This document shows, in pieces, positions 54,354 to 63,094 of a stretch of DNA of 64,000 nucleotides (its first letter is position 1; the number at the start of each line of letters is the position of its first letter). The DNA comes from Candidatus Protochlamydia phocaeensis. Lineage in GTDB: Bacteria; Chlamydiota; Chlamydiia; Chlamydiales; Parachlamydiaceae. The stretch lies in the NCBI RefSeq assembly GCF_001545115.1, contig NZ_FCNU01000028.1:277655-341654 (forward strand), in the 5' to 3' direction. Below the pieces are notes generated by a model. The model worked only from the letters and a program-made list of their open reading frames with translations, searched no databases and was not told where the DNA came from. Both the position numbers and the translations under genes were made by a program.

Positions 54354-55704
54354 ACGATTCTCCTTGGGTAGCAAGATAGCGATGAGGAATCAAGATTTGC
54401 CTGACTCCGGGATGAATATTAAACACGTGAATAATACATAAATCGCGCGGACGAAGATGAAGTTGGTACTCTCTTTTATCTACGCCATTTCTTTCATATA
54501 CTTCTAGGCTTAAAGCATGGATGCCTGGTTCGACATCGAAGCGGGCAGTATCGATAAAAGCGGGAAGTGTTGTCCATGAGCGGGTATCTGCTCGGGTGTT
54601 TTCGTTGATAAGCAGCATGGTTAGATCGGCCAAAGCGCCCAGATTGGGATCTTGCCTTTCAATATAGCCGACGGCGCAGCGGCGCAAGAGCAGTCTAGCT
54701 ACTCCTCGGGCGACAATGACGGGCATTTTTTGCTTAAGCTCTTCGCTAGCTGCTTCTTTGATGCTATAAAAGGGTAAAAGCGGTTTTTTTTGACAGTTAA
54801 TGGCAGCATAAGTTGGAAGCGGGTAGGAATCCGGCCATTGGCGAAGGGCGGGGACCGGAATGCCGCTTAAAGTCGACCAAGCAGGATCAATGCGTTGAGT
54901 AGCCAGCAAACATTCGAGGGCAAGGGCTGATGCCACAGAAGCGGGGCTTGTTGCAGAGATCTTATAAGGCGCGTTTCCATTATGGCATAAAACAATAATG
55001 GTCGCTTGATGTGGAGAGGCATCGGCTGGTTGCAAAGACGCTTGTTGAGTGCAGGGAATAACCCTAGCCGCCTGATCGTATAAGATGCGGGCATTAGTGA
55101 GATCACCCCGCTTTTCTAAAAGCACCCCGAACAAGAACTTGCTCAATCCATTATCTGCAATCCGATAATGCCGTGTAAAAGGAACTTTTGCATAGACATG
55201 CTGCTTCTCTTGTTGATAATCTTCGGCTTGGCGAAGAATGGCATAGGCATTGCTTTCATCCCCTTTGTGTAAAAGGGCCAATGCAAAATAAACACGTGCT
55301 AAAATTTGCTCGAAATCAGCGGCTTGATAAGCGCCTGTTTCATCTTGTAGCATCATTTGGGCTAGCTGCTCTGTGGGCAACTCTTGGCTATAATAGTCCA
55401 ACGCTTCCAATGCCTTTGCATAATCTTGAATGGCCTCATCTGTTTTATTTAGAGCAAAACGAGTTGTCGCCCGATCCAACAAAATCCAACTGGCTTCTTT
55501 AGACTGCGTATAGCATTGGTCCGGAAGCTCTTGGTCCGCCAAATGTGTGAGTTTTCCTTCCGCTTTGGACAACTCGCCTTCATGATACGCCCGCAGATAG
55601 GGACCCCGCTGGGCTAAAATAGCAGTGGAACAACCAGCAAGCAGCCAAGAAGAGAGCAAGGCAATACTTAAAGATAGGCAAGGATAAAAAAAACGTTTTA
55701 GCAT
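54346..55704 (-). CDS. COG3014-like TPR lipoprotein
   Basis: A 452-residue lipoprotein. The signal peptide has a good lipobox, LLAGCS, around residue 24. A TPR-like helical region follows (ASWILLDRATTRFALNKTDEAIQDYAKAL, YFALALLHKGDESNAYAILRQAEDY, FGVLLEKRGDLTNARILYDQAARV), then a beta-rich C-terminal domain. This resembles the COG3014 lipoproteins that often neighbour LpoB genes. I chose ATG at 55704, the methionine starting the signal peptide; upstream in-frame codons reach 55845 but would put 47 residues before it. It overlaps the LpoB-like gene. Confidence 0.75.
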   Translation of the reverse strand: MLKRFFYPCLSLSIALLSSWLLAGCSTAILAQRGPYLRAYHEGELSKAEGKLTHLADQELPDQCYTQSKEASWILLDRATTRFALNKTDEAIQDYAKALEALDYYSQELPTEQLAQMMLQDETGAYQAADFEQILARVYFALALLHKGDESNAYAILRQAEDYQQEKQHVYAKVPFTRHYRIADNGLSKFLFGVLLEKRGDLTNARILYDQAARVIPCTQQASLQPADASPHQATIIVLCHNGNAPYKISATSPASVASALALECLLATQRIDPAWSTLSGIPVPALRQWPDSYPLPTYAAINCQKKPLLPFYSIKEAASEELKQKMPVIVARGVARLLLRRCAVGYIERQDPNLGALADLTMLLINENTRADTRSWTTLPAFIDTARFDVEPGIHALSLEVYERNGVDKREYQLHLRPRDLCIIHVFNIHPGVRQILIPHRYLATQGESYE

Positions 55705-55723
55705 GGATAACCTGCAGAACAGC

Positions 55724-55903
55724 CTATTCCTGGATAGTCGAATAATAGTTCGATTTGGAGGGAGAAGGCGCCGATTGATAATAATCCGAGTAGTAGCAGT
55801 CTTTTTCAGCCCATCGATTGCAGCAAGGGCCTCGCTGACAAGCAAACAGGGAGCTAAGCATGATACTTAAGCCGAATAATCGCAATAAATTCAATGATGC
55901 CAT
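55724..55903 (-). CDS. small lipoprotein
   Basis: A 59-residue lipoprotein with signal peptide MASLNLLRLFGLSIMLSSLF and lipobox-like LFAC. The mature part is short, Cys- and Tyr-rich (RGPCCNRWAEKDCYYSDYYQ) and ends in a Ser/Pro stretch. I do not recognise a family. ATG at 55903 has AAGGA eight bases upstream; a longer frame to 55975 has no support. It lies 19 bases before the COG3014-like gene and is first in the three-lipoprotein operon. Confidence 0.65.
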   Translation of the reverse strand: MASLNLLRLFGLSIMLSSLFACQRGPCCNRWAEKDCYYSDYYQSAPSPSKSNYYSTIQE

Positions 55904-56267
55904 ATGGAACGTCCTTTTCTGAATTAAATCATTCGAACGAGACAACCGTTCTTTCATCCAAATAGTAAGATTCAAGGAAGGTTAATTTAACGCAGAAAGG
56001 TTTAATAATCAATGAAATGAAAAACTATTAATCGAATTAAAAATTTAAATTCGATTTTAAAAAGTTTAAGAAGGGGTTAAAACCGCTGACTAGAAATGTT
56101 TAAAGGCAAAGAAATCAGGTAAGCGCACTTTTATGAATCCTGTTATTTAATAAGTTGAGTTTTATTGCTCGAACACTATATATAAATTTTAAATTTATTG
56201 AATGAAAGAATGTCTCGTATATCAAAACTTCAGAGAAATTTGTCTCTTAACTACATGTGAACAAATT
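55904..56267. other. divergent intergenic gap
   Basis: AT-rich 364 bases between the lipoprotein operon and the DUF255 gene. Contains TTAAAACCGCTGAC (about 56080), a fragment of the R2 terminal motif. Promoters for both directions should lie here but are not distinct. An in-frame ATG at 56202 extends the DUF255 gene, but the family N-terminus argues against it. Confidence 0.4.
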
Positions 56268-58337
56268 ATGACCGATCGCCCTCTTTATACAAACCGTTTG
56301 ATTAATGAAAAATCCCCCTATCTTTTGCAGCACGCGCATAATCCCGTTGATTGGTATCCATGGGGAGAGGAAGCGTTTGAAGCGGCTAGAAGTCAAGACA
56401 AGCCTATTTTTTTATCGATTGGGTATGCGACTTGCCACTGGTGCCATGTGATGGAAAGGGAATCTTTTGAAGATATTGGGGTGGCACAGTTGATGAATCA
56501 GGTATTCATTAATATTAAGGTCGATCGAGAAGAGTTGCCGGATGTAGACAGCCTTTATATGGAATTTGCTCAAAGCATGATGGCGGGAGCTGCCGGATGG
56601 CCGCTCAATGTGATTTTGACACCTCACCTACAACCCTTCTTTGCTGCCACCTATCTTCCTCCGCATAGCAGCCATGGGCTGATGGGGCTATCTGACTTAA
56701 TTGTCCGCATTTCTGAATTATGGACAGGGGAAGAGCGAGAAAAAATTTTGACGCAGGCAGAGAAAATTGTAGAGGTATTCTCAAGCAGTGTGCAGACCGG
56801 TGGGGAAGACATCTCCGATGAAGAACAAATACAGGCGACAGCGGATTTGCTGTATAAGATGGCGGATCCCATTTATGGAGGGATCAAAGGTGCGCCGAAG
56901 TTTCCCATTGGCTATCAGTCCAGCTTTATGCTCCGCTATTATGCCGGCATGAAAGACAGCCGGGCGCTTTTCCTGGTTGAGCGCACGTTGGATATGATGC
57001 ATCGAGGAGGCATTTATGATCATCTGGCAGGTGGTTTTTCCCGCTATAGCGTAGATGAAAAATGGCTGATCCCTCACTTTGAAAAAATGCTTTATGACAA
57101 TGCTATTTTGGTGCAAAGCTATCTGGAGGCATGGCAGCTAACAAAGAAGCCGCTTTACCGGGAAGTTTGCGAGGAGATTGTCCAATATGTTCTCAGGGAT
57201 ATGACCCATCCAGAAGGCGGATTCTATTCAGCAGAAGATGCCGATTCGGAAGGGCATGAAGGCTTATTTTATACTTGGCCTTATGAAGAAGTAAAGCAAG
57301 TATTAGGCAATGATAGCGATCTATTTTGCCAATTTTATGAGATTACACCCGAAGGGAATTTTGAGGGCCGCAATGTCCTGCATACGCCCCTTACGTTGGA
57401 AGAATTTGCTGCCCAGCATCATAAAGACGAGGAAGAGCTCAAGCGTCTATTTGGCGAGCAAAGAAAAAAATTGTGGCAGGTAAGAGAAAAGCGCGTTCAT
57501 CCGTTCAAAGATGATAAAATCCTTTGCTCATGGAATGGCCTGATGATTTATTCGTTGGCTGAAGCGGCTTATGCGCTTAACCATCCTCCTTATTTAGAAG
57601 CTGCGATTAAGGCTGCGCGTTTCATTAAAACGCATCTTTGGAAGGAAGGTAAATTGCTGAGGCGTTGGCGGGATGGCCAGGCCATGTTTACAGCCAGTTT
57701 AGATGAATATGCGTTCTTGATTAAAGGCGTATTATCCTTATTTGAAGCCAATGCCGGAACGGAGTGGTTAGAATGGGCGGTTGAAATGACCAACATTCTA
57801 AAAGACGGGTATAAAGCCGAAGGGGGCGCCTTTTATCAGACTGACGGAACGGATAAAAACCTCATTTTGAGGAAATGCCAATTTTCGGATGGAGCGGAAC
57901 CGTCCGGAAATGCTGTTCATTGCGAGAATCTTTTGCGGCTGTACCAACTTACCAATCAAGAGGATTTTCTTCTTCAGGCAGAAGATATTTTTAAAGGAGT
58001 GAAAGAGTATTTAGAAAACTATTCGCCAGGCTATTGTTTTCATATCATGAACCTTCATCGTTTTTATGATGATAAAGCTCCCACTCTTGTCATTGCCTTG
58101 AATTCTAAGCGTGAATTTGAACCGGAGCTGAAGCAGTTGATATACGAGCATTTTATTCCTCATAAAGCAATCATCTGGCAAACGCAAGACATCGCTTTGG
58201 AAGAATTGATTCCATTTATCAAGACTCAAACAACCCGGCAAGATCAAACGACTTTGTATATTTGCTATGAAGGGGTTTGCCAGCAGCCATTGACAACCTT
58301 GGAAGACATGAGACTGGCAATTGAGAAATTAGCTTAA
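56268..58337 (+). CDS. DUF255 thioredoxin-domain protein (YyaL/SPATA20 family)
   Basis: A 689-residue protein. The N-terminal thioredoxin-like DUF255 domain shows the family signature [29 protein letters not shown] and the CxxC motif in [14 protein letters not shown]. An alpha/alpha-toroid region follows, similar to glycosidase-type barrels ([52 protein letters not shown]). The family is widespread and linked to redox or sugar-related roles, but the activity is not established. ATG at 56268 ([12 protein letters not shown]) matches the family start; ATG at 56202 would add 22 unlike residues. No strong Shine-Dalgarno sequence is present. Confidence 0.92.
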   Translation: MTDRPLYTNRLINEKSPYLLQHAHNPVDWYPWGEEAFEAARSQDKPIFLSIGYATCHWCHVMERESFEDIGVAQLMNQVFINIKVDREELPDVDSLYMEFAQSMMAGAAGWPLNVILTPHLQPFFAATYLPPHSSHGLMGLSDLIVRISELWTGEEREKILTQAEKIVEVFSSSVQTGGEDISDEEQIQATADLLYKMADPIYGGIKGAPKFPIGYQSSFMLRYYAGMKDSRALFLVERTLDMMHRGGIYDHLAGGFSRYSVDEKWLIPHFEKMLYDNAILVQSYLEAWQLTKKPLYREVCEEIVQYVLRDMTHPEGGFYSAEDADSEGHEGLFYTWPYEEVKQVLGNDSDLFCQFYEITPEGNFEGRNVLHTPLTLEEFAAQHHKDEEELKRLFGEQRKKLWQVREKRVHPFKDDKILCSWNGLMIYSLAEAAYALNHPPYLEAAIKAARFIKTHLWKEGKLLRRWRDGQAMFTASLDEYAFLIKGVLSLFEANAGTEWLEWAVEMTNILKDGYKAEGGAFYQTDGTDKNLILRKCQFSDGAEPSGNAVHCENLLRLYQLTNQEDFLLQAEDIFKGVKEYLENYSPGYCFHIMNLHRFYDDKAPTLVIALNSKREFEPELKQLIYEHFIPHKAIIWQTQDIALEELIPFIKTQTTRQDQTTLYICYEGVCQQPLTTLEDMRLAIEKLA

Positions 58338-58360
58338 GATGAGAGGACTTAGGTTATTAA

Positions 58361-58406
58361 AAAAGGCTGCTAAGAGGAATTTAATAGACTTTCCTAGCGG
58401 CCTTTT
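58361..58406. terminator. bidirectional terminator between DUF255 and Inc-like genes
   Basis: AAAAGGCTGCTA (58361-58372) pairs with TAGCGGCCTTTT (58395-58406) apart from one bulge, with AGAGG / CCT extending it. It lies between convergent genes. Confidence 0.7.
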
Positions 58407-58420
58407 AATGGAGAGTGCAT

Positions 58421-60115
58421 TTAGATAGAAAACGCCTTATCGCGCAGTTCGGTTGAGATTTCGCCCAGAACTTTGCCAACATTTTTATAAAGCTGTGTTT
58501 CCCTTAATGGTTGAATCTGGTCTTCACTGGCAAGCGAGTGAATGCGCTGAATTAGCTCATTATAACTTTGCTCAAACTCTTCGAAATTCTTGTAAGAAGG
58601 GTTAATCGCTTTGTTCCCTCTTTCAAAAGCCGCATTCAGACGTCCTTTTTCAATTAGGTTCAAATGCTTCTCAATCGCAGTAGTCAAGCTGTTTTCATTA
58701 AGAAACCTTAGGTCTTTTAAAAGAGCATTCTTTCTTTTTTCTAACGCTTCGGCAGCTTTTTGCTCGTTTGTTTCTCGAATCAAGCGCTCATGCTCTTCGC
58801 GTTGCCTTTCAGCTTCTAATCTTTTCTGAGGATCTACTTTTGTTGCTTCCTCTATTTGCTTAGCAAAAAAATTAAAATATTTTTTTGCGTGTTCCAGGCG
58901 GTCCTCTGAAATTTTTGTCATCGGCTTTTCAGCCATGTCATCAAAATTGAGGTGAAAGCCTCTGCAATATTCTGTCAATAAAGGAGCTATTTGTATATCC
59001 TCATCCCACTCATCTAAGTCTACTACAGTAACGTTTTTCTCATCGGATTCCAAATACTCAATAACAGCCTCAACGCTTGGTCGCGTTTTCTGTAGCAAAG
59101 CAGTTCGGCGAAGAGGGTCCTGAAGTAATTTTTCATGTATGGCAAGAAGGGAGATATCACCTTTGCTTCCGATACCAACTTCCACCTTTTCTGCCGGTTT
59201 TGTCGCCCGATTGCGAATCGCATCTAATAAGTTTTTCCTGTCATCGGTTACTGTTGGCAAAGGCGGCTTAGTGGGTGTTTGCTGTGCAGTTGAATTCGGC
59301 GTTTCTTTATTCGGTTTAGGAGGATTCTTTGTAGGTGTTGGTTTAGAATTGGGTTTTGGTGGCTGTTTTGGGGGTTCAGGAATTTTTACCTTTGGCGGTT
59401 CAGGAATTTTGCTTTTTTGCGGAGTTGAATTAGGAGGGGTCGGATTGGTTCCTTGATTTGAAGGAGTGCTATCCTTAGAAGGGCGTGCTTTTTTTAACTC
59501 TTCCAATTCCATTTTTAAAGCAGTCAACTCTTGTTCTAATTTCAAGCGAGCCTCTTCTGATCTCAAGCGTGCCACCTCTGCACCGGAAAAACTAAACAAT
59601 TGAGCACGAAGGGCACTTTCTGTTGCGTCTTTATCTCTTACCTGCTGTTGAAGGTCGCGAACTTGTTGATCTAAGTTATGGACATGTTTTTGACGATCTT
59701 TTTCATGCAATCCATAACGATGGCTCATAAAATCATAGGCACGGTCTGGATTAATTAAGCAGACAAAGGGAAGAATTGCAGCTGTAAATACACATTCAAC
59801 CATGCGCATTAAGTGAATAAAGGCTGAGGATATCTCTAAATCGCGAGGAGCTTTCCAATTAGGAGCAATTCTGCCGGCGATCGTATTATAAGGCGTAATG
59901 ACAACGCCCGTGCACATTTTTCCTGCAAAACAGCTCATATGAATGGTGCTATCCACTATCGCAGTCAACGGAATGACCACGCAGCTAAGGACGCGGGCGG
60001 AAACCGCACCAAGAAGAAGGAAGCCCGATTGATTTAAATCGGATAACGGCTTGGTCGCATAAGCTGTAGAACTAAAATTTTCAAGTGGGCTTAATTGAGC
60101 AGAATTAATATACAT
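58421..60115 (-). CDS. Inc-like coiled-coil, proline-rich protein (family member 1)
   Basis: A 564-residue member of a three-gene tandem family. The N-terminal 135 residues hold several hydrophobic segments (about 31-57, 63-78, 97-121) and end in the strongly conserved INPDRAYDFMSHRYGLHEKDRQKHV. A coiled coil follows (about 140-208), then a low-complexity Pro/Lys/Asn region (about 212-285; PPKVKIPEPPKQPPKPN), then a helical C-terminal domain (about 290-564). There is no signal peptide. A membrane-inserted inclusion protein with a cytosolic tail is likely; the function is unknown. ATG at 60115 aligns with the paralogue's start and has AGG upstream; GTG at 60121 is less likely. Confidence 0.75.
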   Translation of the reverse strand: MYINSAQLSPLENFSSTAYATKPLSDLNQSGFLLLGAVSARVLSCVVIPLTAIVDSTIHMSCFAGKMCTGVVITPYNTIAGRIAPNWKAPRDLEISSAFIHLMRMVECVFTAAILPFVCLINPDRAYDFMSHRYGLHEKDRQKHVHNLDQQVRDLQQQVRDKDATESALRAQLFSFSGAEVARLRSEEARLKLEQELTALKMELEELKKARPSKDSTPSNQGTNPTPPNSTPQKSKIPEPPKVKIPEPPKQPPKPNSKPTPTKNPPKPNKETPNSTAQQTPTKPPLPTVTDDRKNLLDAIRNRATKPAEKVEVGIGSKGDISLLAIHEKLLQDPLRRTALLQKTRPSVEAVIEYLESDEKNVTVVDLDEWDEDIQIAPLLTEYCRGFHLNFDDMAEKPMTKISEDRLEHAKKYFNFFAKQIEEATKVDPQKRLEAERQREEHERLIRETNEQKAAEALEKRKNALLKDLRFLNENSLTTAIEKHLNLIEKGRLNAAFERGNKAINPSYKNFEEFEQSYNELIQRIHSLASEDQIQPLRETQLYKNVGKVLGEISTELRDKAFSI

Positions 60116-60594
60116 GATCACCTAACAAATTATAAGGAATACAGATAATTTAAACTGTCTTTGTTTGAGTAGTATTAAATGTAAATTAAGCTTTGATAAA
60201 AATTGCAGATTTACTTCTTATCTGGCTTGTTTAAATGAATTGGCAGATTGAGATGTTTAAATCAAAAAATATAAATCATTTTGATTTAACAAGCAATATT
60301 TATTCAGGTGTTAAAAAATAATTTTAAAAAATATAAAATTTTTTTTTACTGCTTAATTTTTTATTTAATCGGTTAGAAATAGAGAGCAGTTGGCGGTAAA
60401 GGGGGGAATCCTATTTAAAACAATGCTTATAGACTATCCGCGATTTGAAATAGGATGATTTGCAGGCTGAATTTAGTTATAAACGTGTGAAAAAATTTTC
60501 CGCATTCCTCACGAAATTGAGCGGCAAAGTATCCTTATTTGAGGTCGGGGAAGAGGGCTTAAAATTCAATTTTGAATGGCAATCGCATAGATAG

Positions 60595-60700
60595 CCTGAG
60601 TGTGGAATTTTTTACGCTTTAGACTGACGTGAAAGCTTGCCATTTATTCATCTCAGAGGCTTTGACGCAGTCGAAAGAGCAAAAAAACTCCACACTCAGG
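60595..60700. repeat. R1 inverted-repeat element, 106-base copy
   Basis: Ends CCTGAGTGTGGAATTTT (from 60595) and AACTCCACACTCAGG (to 60700). The interior (GACGTGAAAGC, CTCAGAGGCTTTGACGCAGTC) matches the 22701-22856 element in reverse. It lies 3' of Inc-like member 2. In the same gap, 60116-60740, the block around 60493-60550 (AAATTGAGCGGCAAAG) repeats one near 27790. No gene is seen in the gap. Confidence 0.65.
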
Positions 60701-60740
60701 TTATTGGAAATTCAAAGAGCTTTTATCAAACAAGCGTGCT

Positions 60741-62453
60741 CTATTCTCTAAATTCAAGAGAAATAAAACCGACCAATTGAGCAACTCTTTGGAAAAGGTG
60801 TTGCTGCTTCAGCTGTTCAATCGCTTCTTCGGAATTGGCTGATTGAATGCTTGCCACCAATTCTTTATGTTTTTCAATAAATTCCTCATAGCTGGCAAAG
60901 CTGGGAGACAATTTTTGATTGTTTGACGCAAATATGGTGCCTTTTAAAGACATTTGCTGAATCCGTTTCATGGACGATACTTTAGTTTCTATATCTATTT
61001 CCTTAAGAAAACTAAGTGACGTCAAGGCAAATTCCTTCTTCTTGGCAAGCTTTTGCTCTGCTTCCAAGATCTTTGGCGTAACTGGGCTAGACGGTGTAGG
61101 ATGAACGATAGAAGGTTGAGGCGTATCTACGGTTTTCTTGTCTTCCGCCGTTTTATTATCTTCTTCTTTCGGTTCTGCTTTGCGCCTTGCTAGGCACTCT
61201 TCTTCTCGCTTAGCTTCAATTTGCTTAAGAAAATAGTCGAAATAAGATCGCGCATTTTCCAAATTCTCTTCCGTTATCGTAAAGGGTTTTTCTTTTAGGC
61301 TTGAGAAGGGAATATTGACGTTTTGGCAGTATTCCTGGAGGAAAGACGCAAATGCTTCCACACACCATCCTCCATCTTCTATTTCTTCTATGCTATCGCC
61401 TTCTTCGGGATCTGCTAAATAAGTTAAAATATCTTCTTCGACGCATTCCTTTAAATTATATAAAGACGGTCCCCTTCTGGCATTGAGAATACTCTGATGC
61501 TTTGCACATAGAACAATTGCTTGTTTTTCTGTTTGATTTTCTACGCTGGAATTTTGTAGGGAAGCAGTCGAAGAATTAATTCTTTTCAAATTATCTTTAG
61601 AAAATTGATGAATGCTAGTAAGTAAATCACCTATCTGTTCCGTAGGCTGTGGATTTGAAGAATTGGAATCTGAAGAGGAAGGATCCATCGGTTTAAAATT
61701 TTTAGGGGGAGGAGGGGGTGGCGGCATGTTTTTAGGAGGAGTTGGAATATTCTTAGGAGGCGTAGGCGGAGTCGGAATGGGCTTAATAGGAGTCGATGGA
61801 TTGCCGATAGAAGGGTCTGTTTCTTGAGAAGGGCTTCCCTTGATCGGAGAGGCGCCAATATTTTTAAGTTGCTCATTTTCTTTTCTTAAAGCAGCCAACT
61901 GCTGTTCTAAGGCTTTTCGAGCCACTTCTGCTCCGGCAACGCTCATGAGCTGAGCGCGAAAGTCGCTCACTTGAGCCTCGCTTTCTCTTAGCTGTCTGTC
62001 CAAATCGACAACGCGCTGGTCTAAATGATCGACATGCTTTTGACGGTCTTTTTCATGCAATCCGTACCGATGACTCATAAAATCATAAGCGCGGGTAGGA
62101 TTGATCAAACAAATAAAGGGAAGAATAGCTGCGGTAAATAAGCATTCGACTACGCGCATTAAATGAATAAACGCCGAAGACAATTCTAAATCGCGAGGCA
62201 CTGTCCATTTAGGAGAAATTTTGACCATAACGAGATTGTAAGGAGTAAAGAATGCTCCTGTCGTCCCTTTTAGGACAAATAAACTCATATGGATGGCGCC
62301 ATCTGCAATGGCTGTTAGAGGAACAATCGCACAACTCAATATGCGGGAGATCAATAATCCACCGCTTTGGTTTAAATTAGATAAGGGCTTAGTCACATGA
62401 GCTGTACAGCTAAAATTCTCTATAGAGCTTAATTGATAAGACGGGATGTTCAT
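60741..62453 (-). CDS. Inc-like coiled-coil, proline-rich protein (family member 2)
   Basis: A 570-residue paralogue of the preceding Inc-like protein. The N-terminus is very similar (MNIPSYQLSSIENFSCTAH, hydrophobic segments, INPTRAYDFMSHRYGLHEKDRQKHV). After the coiled coil (about 145-200) comes a longer proline-rich region (about 205-265) with an uninterrupted PPPPPP run, of the kind bound by profilin, SH3, WW or EVH1 domains. The C-terminal helical domain resembles the tails of members 1 and 3 (LEAEQKLAKKKEFALTSLSFLKE). The tract and topology suggest binding of a host cytoskeletal or signalling protein, which is inference. Confidence 0.75.
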   Translation of the reverse strand: MNIPSYQLSSIENFSCTAHVTKPLSNLNQSGGLLISRILSCAIVPLTAIADGAIHMSLFVLKGTTGAFFTPYNLVMVKISPKWTVPRDLELSSAFIHLMRVVECLFTAAILPFICLINPTRAYDFMSHRYGLHEKDRQKHVDHLDQRVVDLDRQLRESEAQVSDFRAQLMSVAGAEVARKALEQQLAALRKENEQLKNIGASPIKGSPSQETDPSIGNPSTPIKPIPTPPTPPKNIPTPPKNMPPPPPPPKNFKPMDPSSSDSNSSNPQPTEQIGDLLTSIHQFSKDNLKRINSSTASLQNSSVENQTEKQAIVLCAKHQSILNARRGPSLYNLKECVEEDILTYLADPEEGDSIEEIEDGGWCVEAFASFLQEYCQNVNIPFSSLKEKPFTITEENLENARSYFDYFLKQIEAKREEECLARRKAEPKEEDNKTAEDKKTVDTPQPSIVHPTPSSPVTPKILEAEQKLAKKKEFALTSLSFLKEIDIETKVSSMKRIQQMSLKGTIFASNNQKLSPSFASYEEFIEKHKELVASIQSANSEEAIEQLKQQHLFQRVAQLVGFISLEFRE

Positions 62454-63094
62454 AATAAATAATGATCCAATTAAATCTTAAAACTTGGATTATAGGCTCA
62501 AATTTTTGGGAAATATAAATATCAAATTAATTTTGTGTAAAAATGGGCTTTGTCTTTCCTTTCATTCAAGTTTACTCGTTACCCAGAATGAATATTAAAG
62601 CGGGCTAAATAGTTTTTTAGTTTTGTATTCCACTCATTTAAAGAAAATAAAGGAGAATACGGCTACTGAAAATTGCTTAGCAGACTTTAAAGATGAAATT
62701 TAAGAACGCAATTCAAGTAGTTTATTTAAACGAATTGAATTTATTTAGCAAGAAATAAACAAAGATAAAAAAATATATAAAAATTATTTTAAAAATTAAG
62801 CTGCTTGTTCTTAGCGGATTTAAAAACTGCAGGGAATGACTCATGACTTAATTCAAGAGGATAATGTATTCAATAGGGACTTTTAAGGGAGTAAAAGCTC
62901 CTAATGCCTAGATTAGAGGGTTTGAGTATGAGGACAATAGGACATCACTAGAGTTTTTTATTTTGGCGCTCGAAAAGAGCAAAAAACTCCAAGCTTAGGT
63001 TAATAGGCGAGTCTGTTGCAGGGAATAAGAAAAAAAATGGCGTTTTGACAATGAATCATCAAAACGCCGTTAAATTTTTTTTAACTAAAATGTT
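62454..63094. other. intergenic gap with R1 fragment
   Basis: A 641-base AT-rich gap upstream of Inc-like member 2 and 3' of member 3. It contains a diverged R1 palindrome at 62951-62999 (GAGTTTTTTATTTT / AAAAAACTCC, ending TTAGG) about 95 bases from the member 3 stop, with GGCGTTTTGA / TCAAAACGCC (63032-63067) between it and that stop, forming a perfect ten-base stem and probably the actual terminator. No gene is seen. Confidence 0.5.

Noticed and set aside
61612..61876. Glycine-rich plus-strand and alternative minus-strand frames at 61.6-61.9 kb
   Set aside because: They are shadows of the proline-rich coding tract of the Inc-like gene read in other frames.
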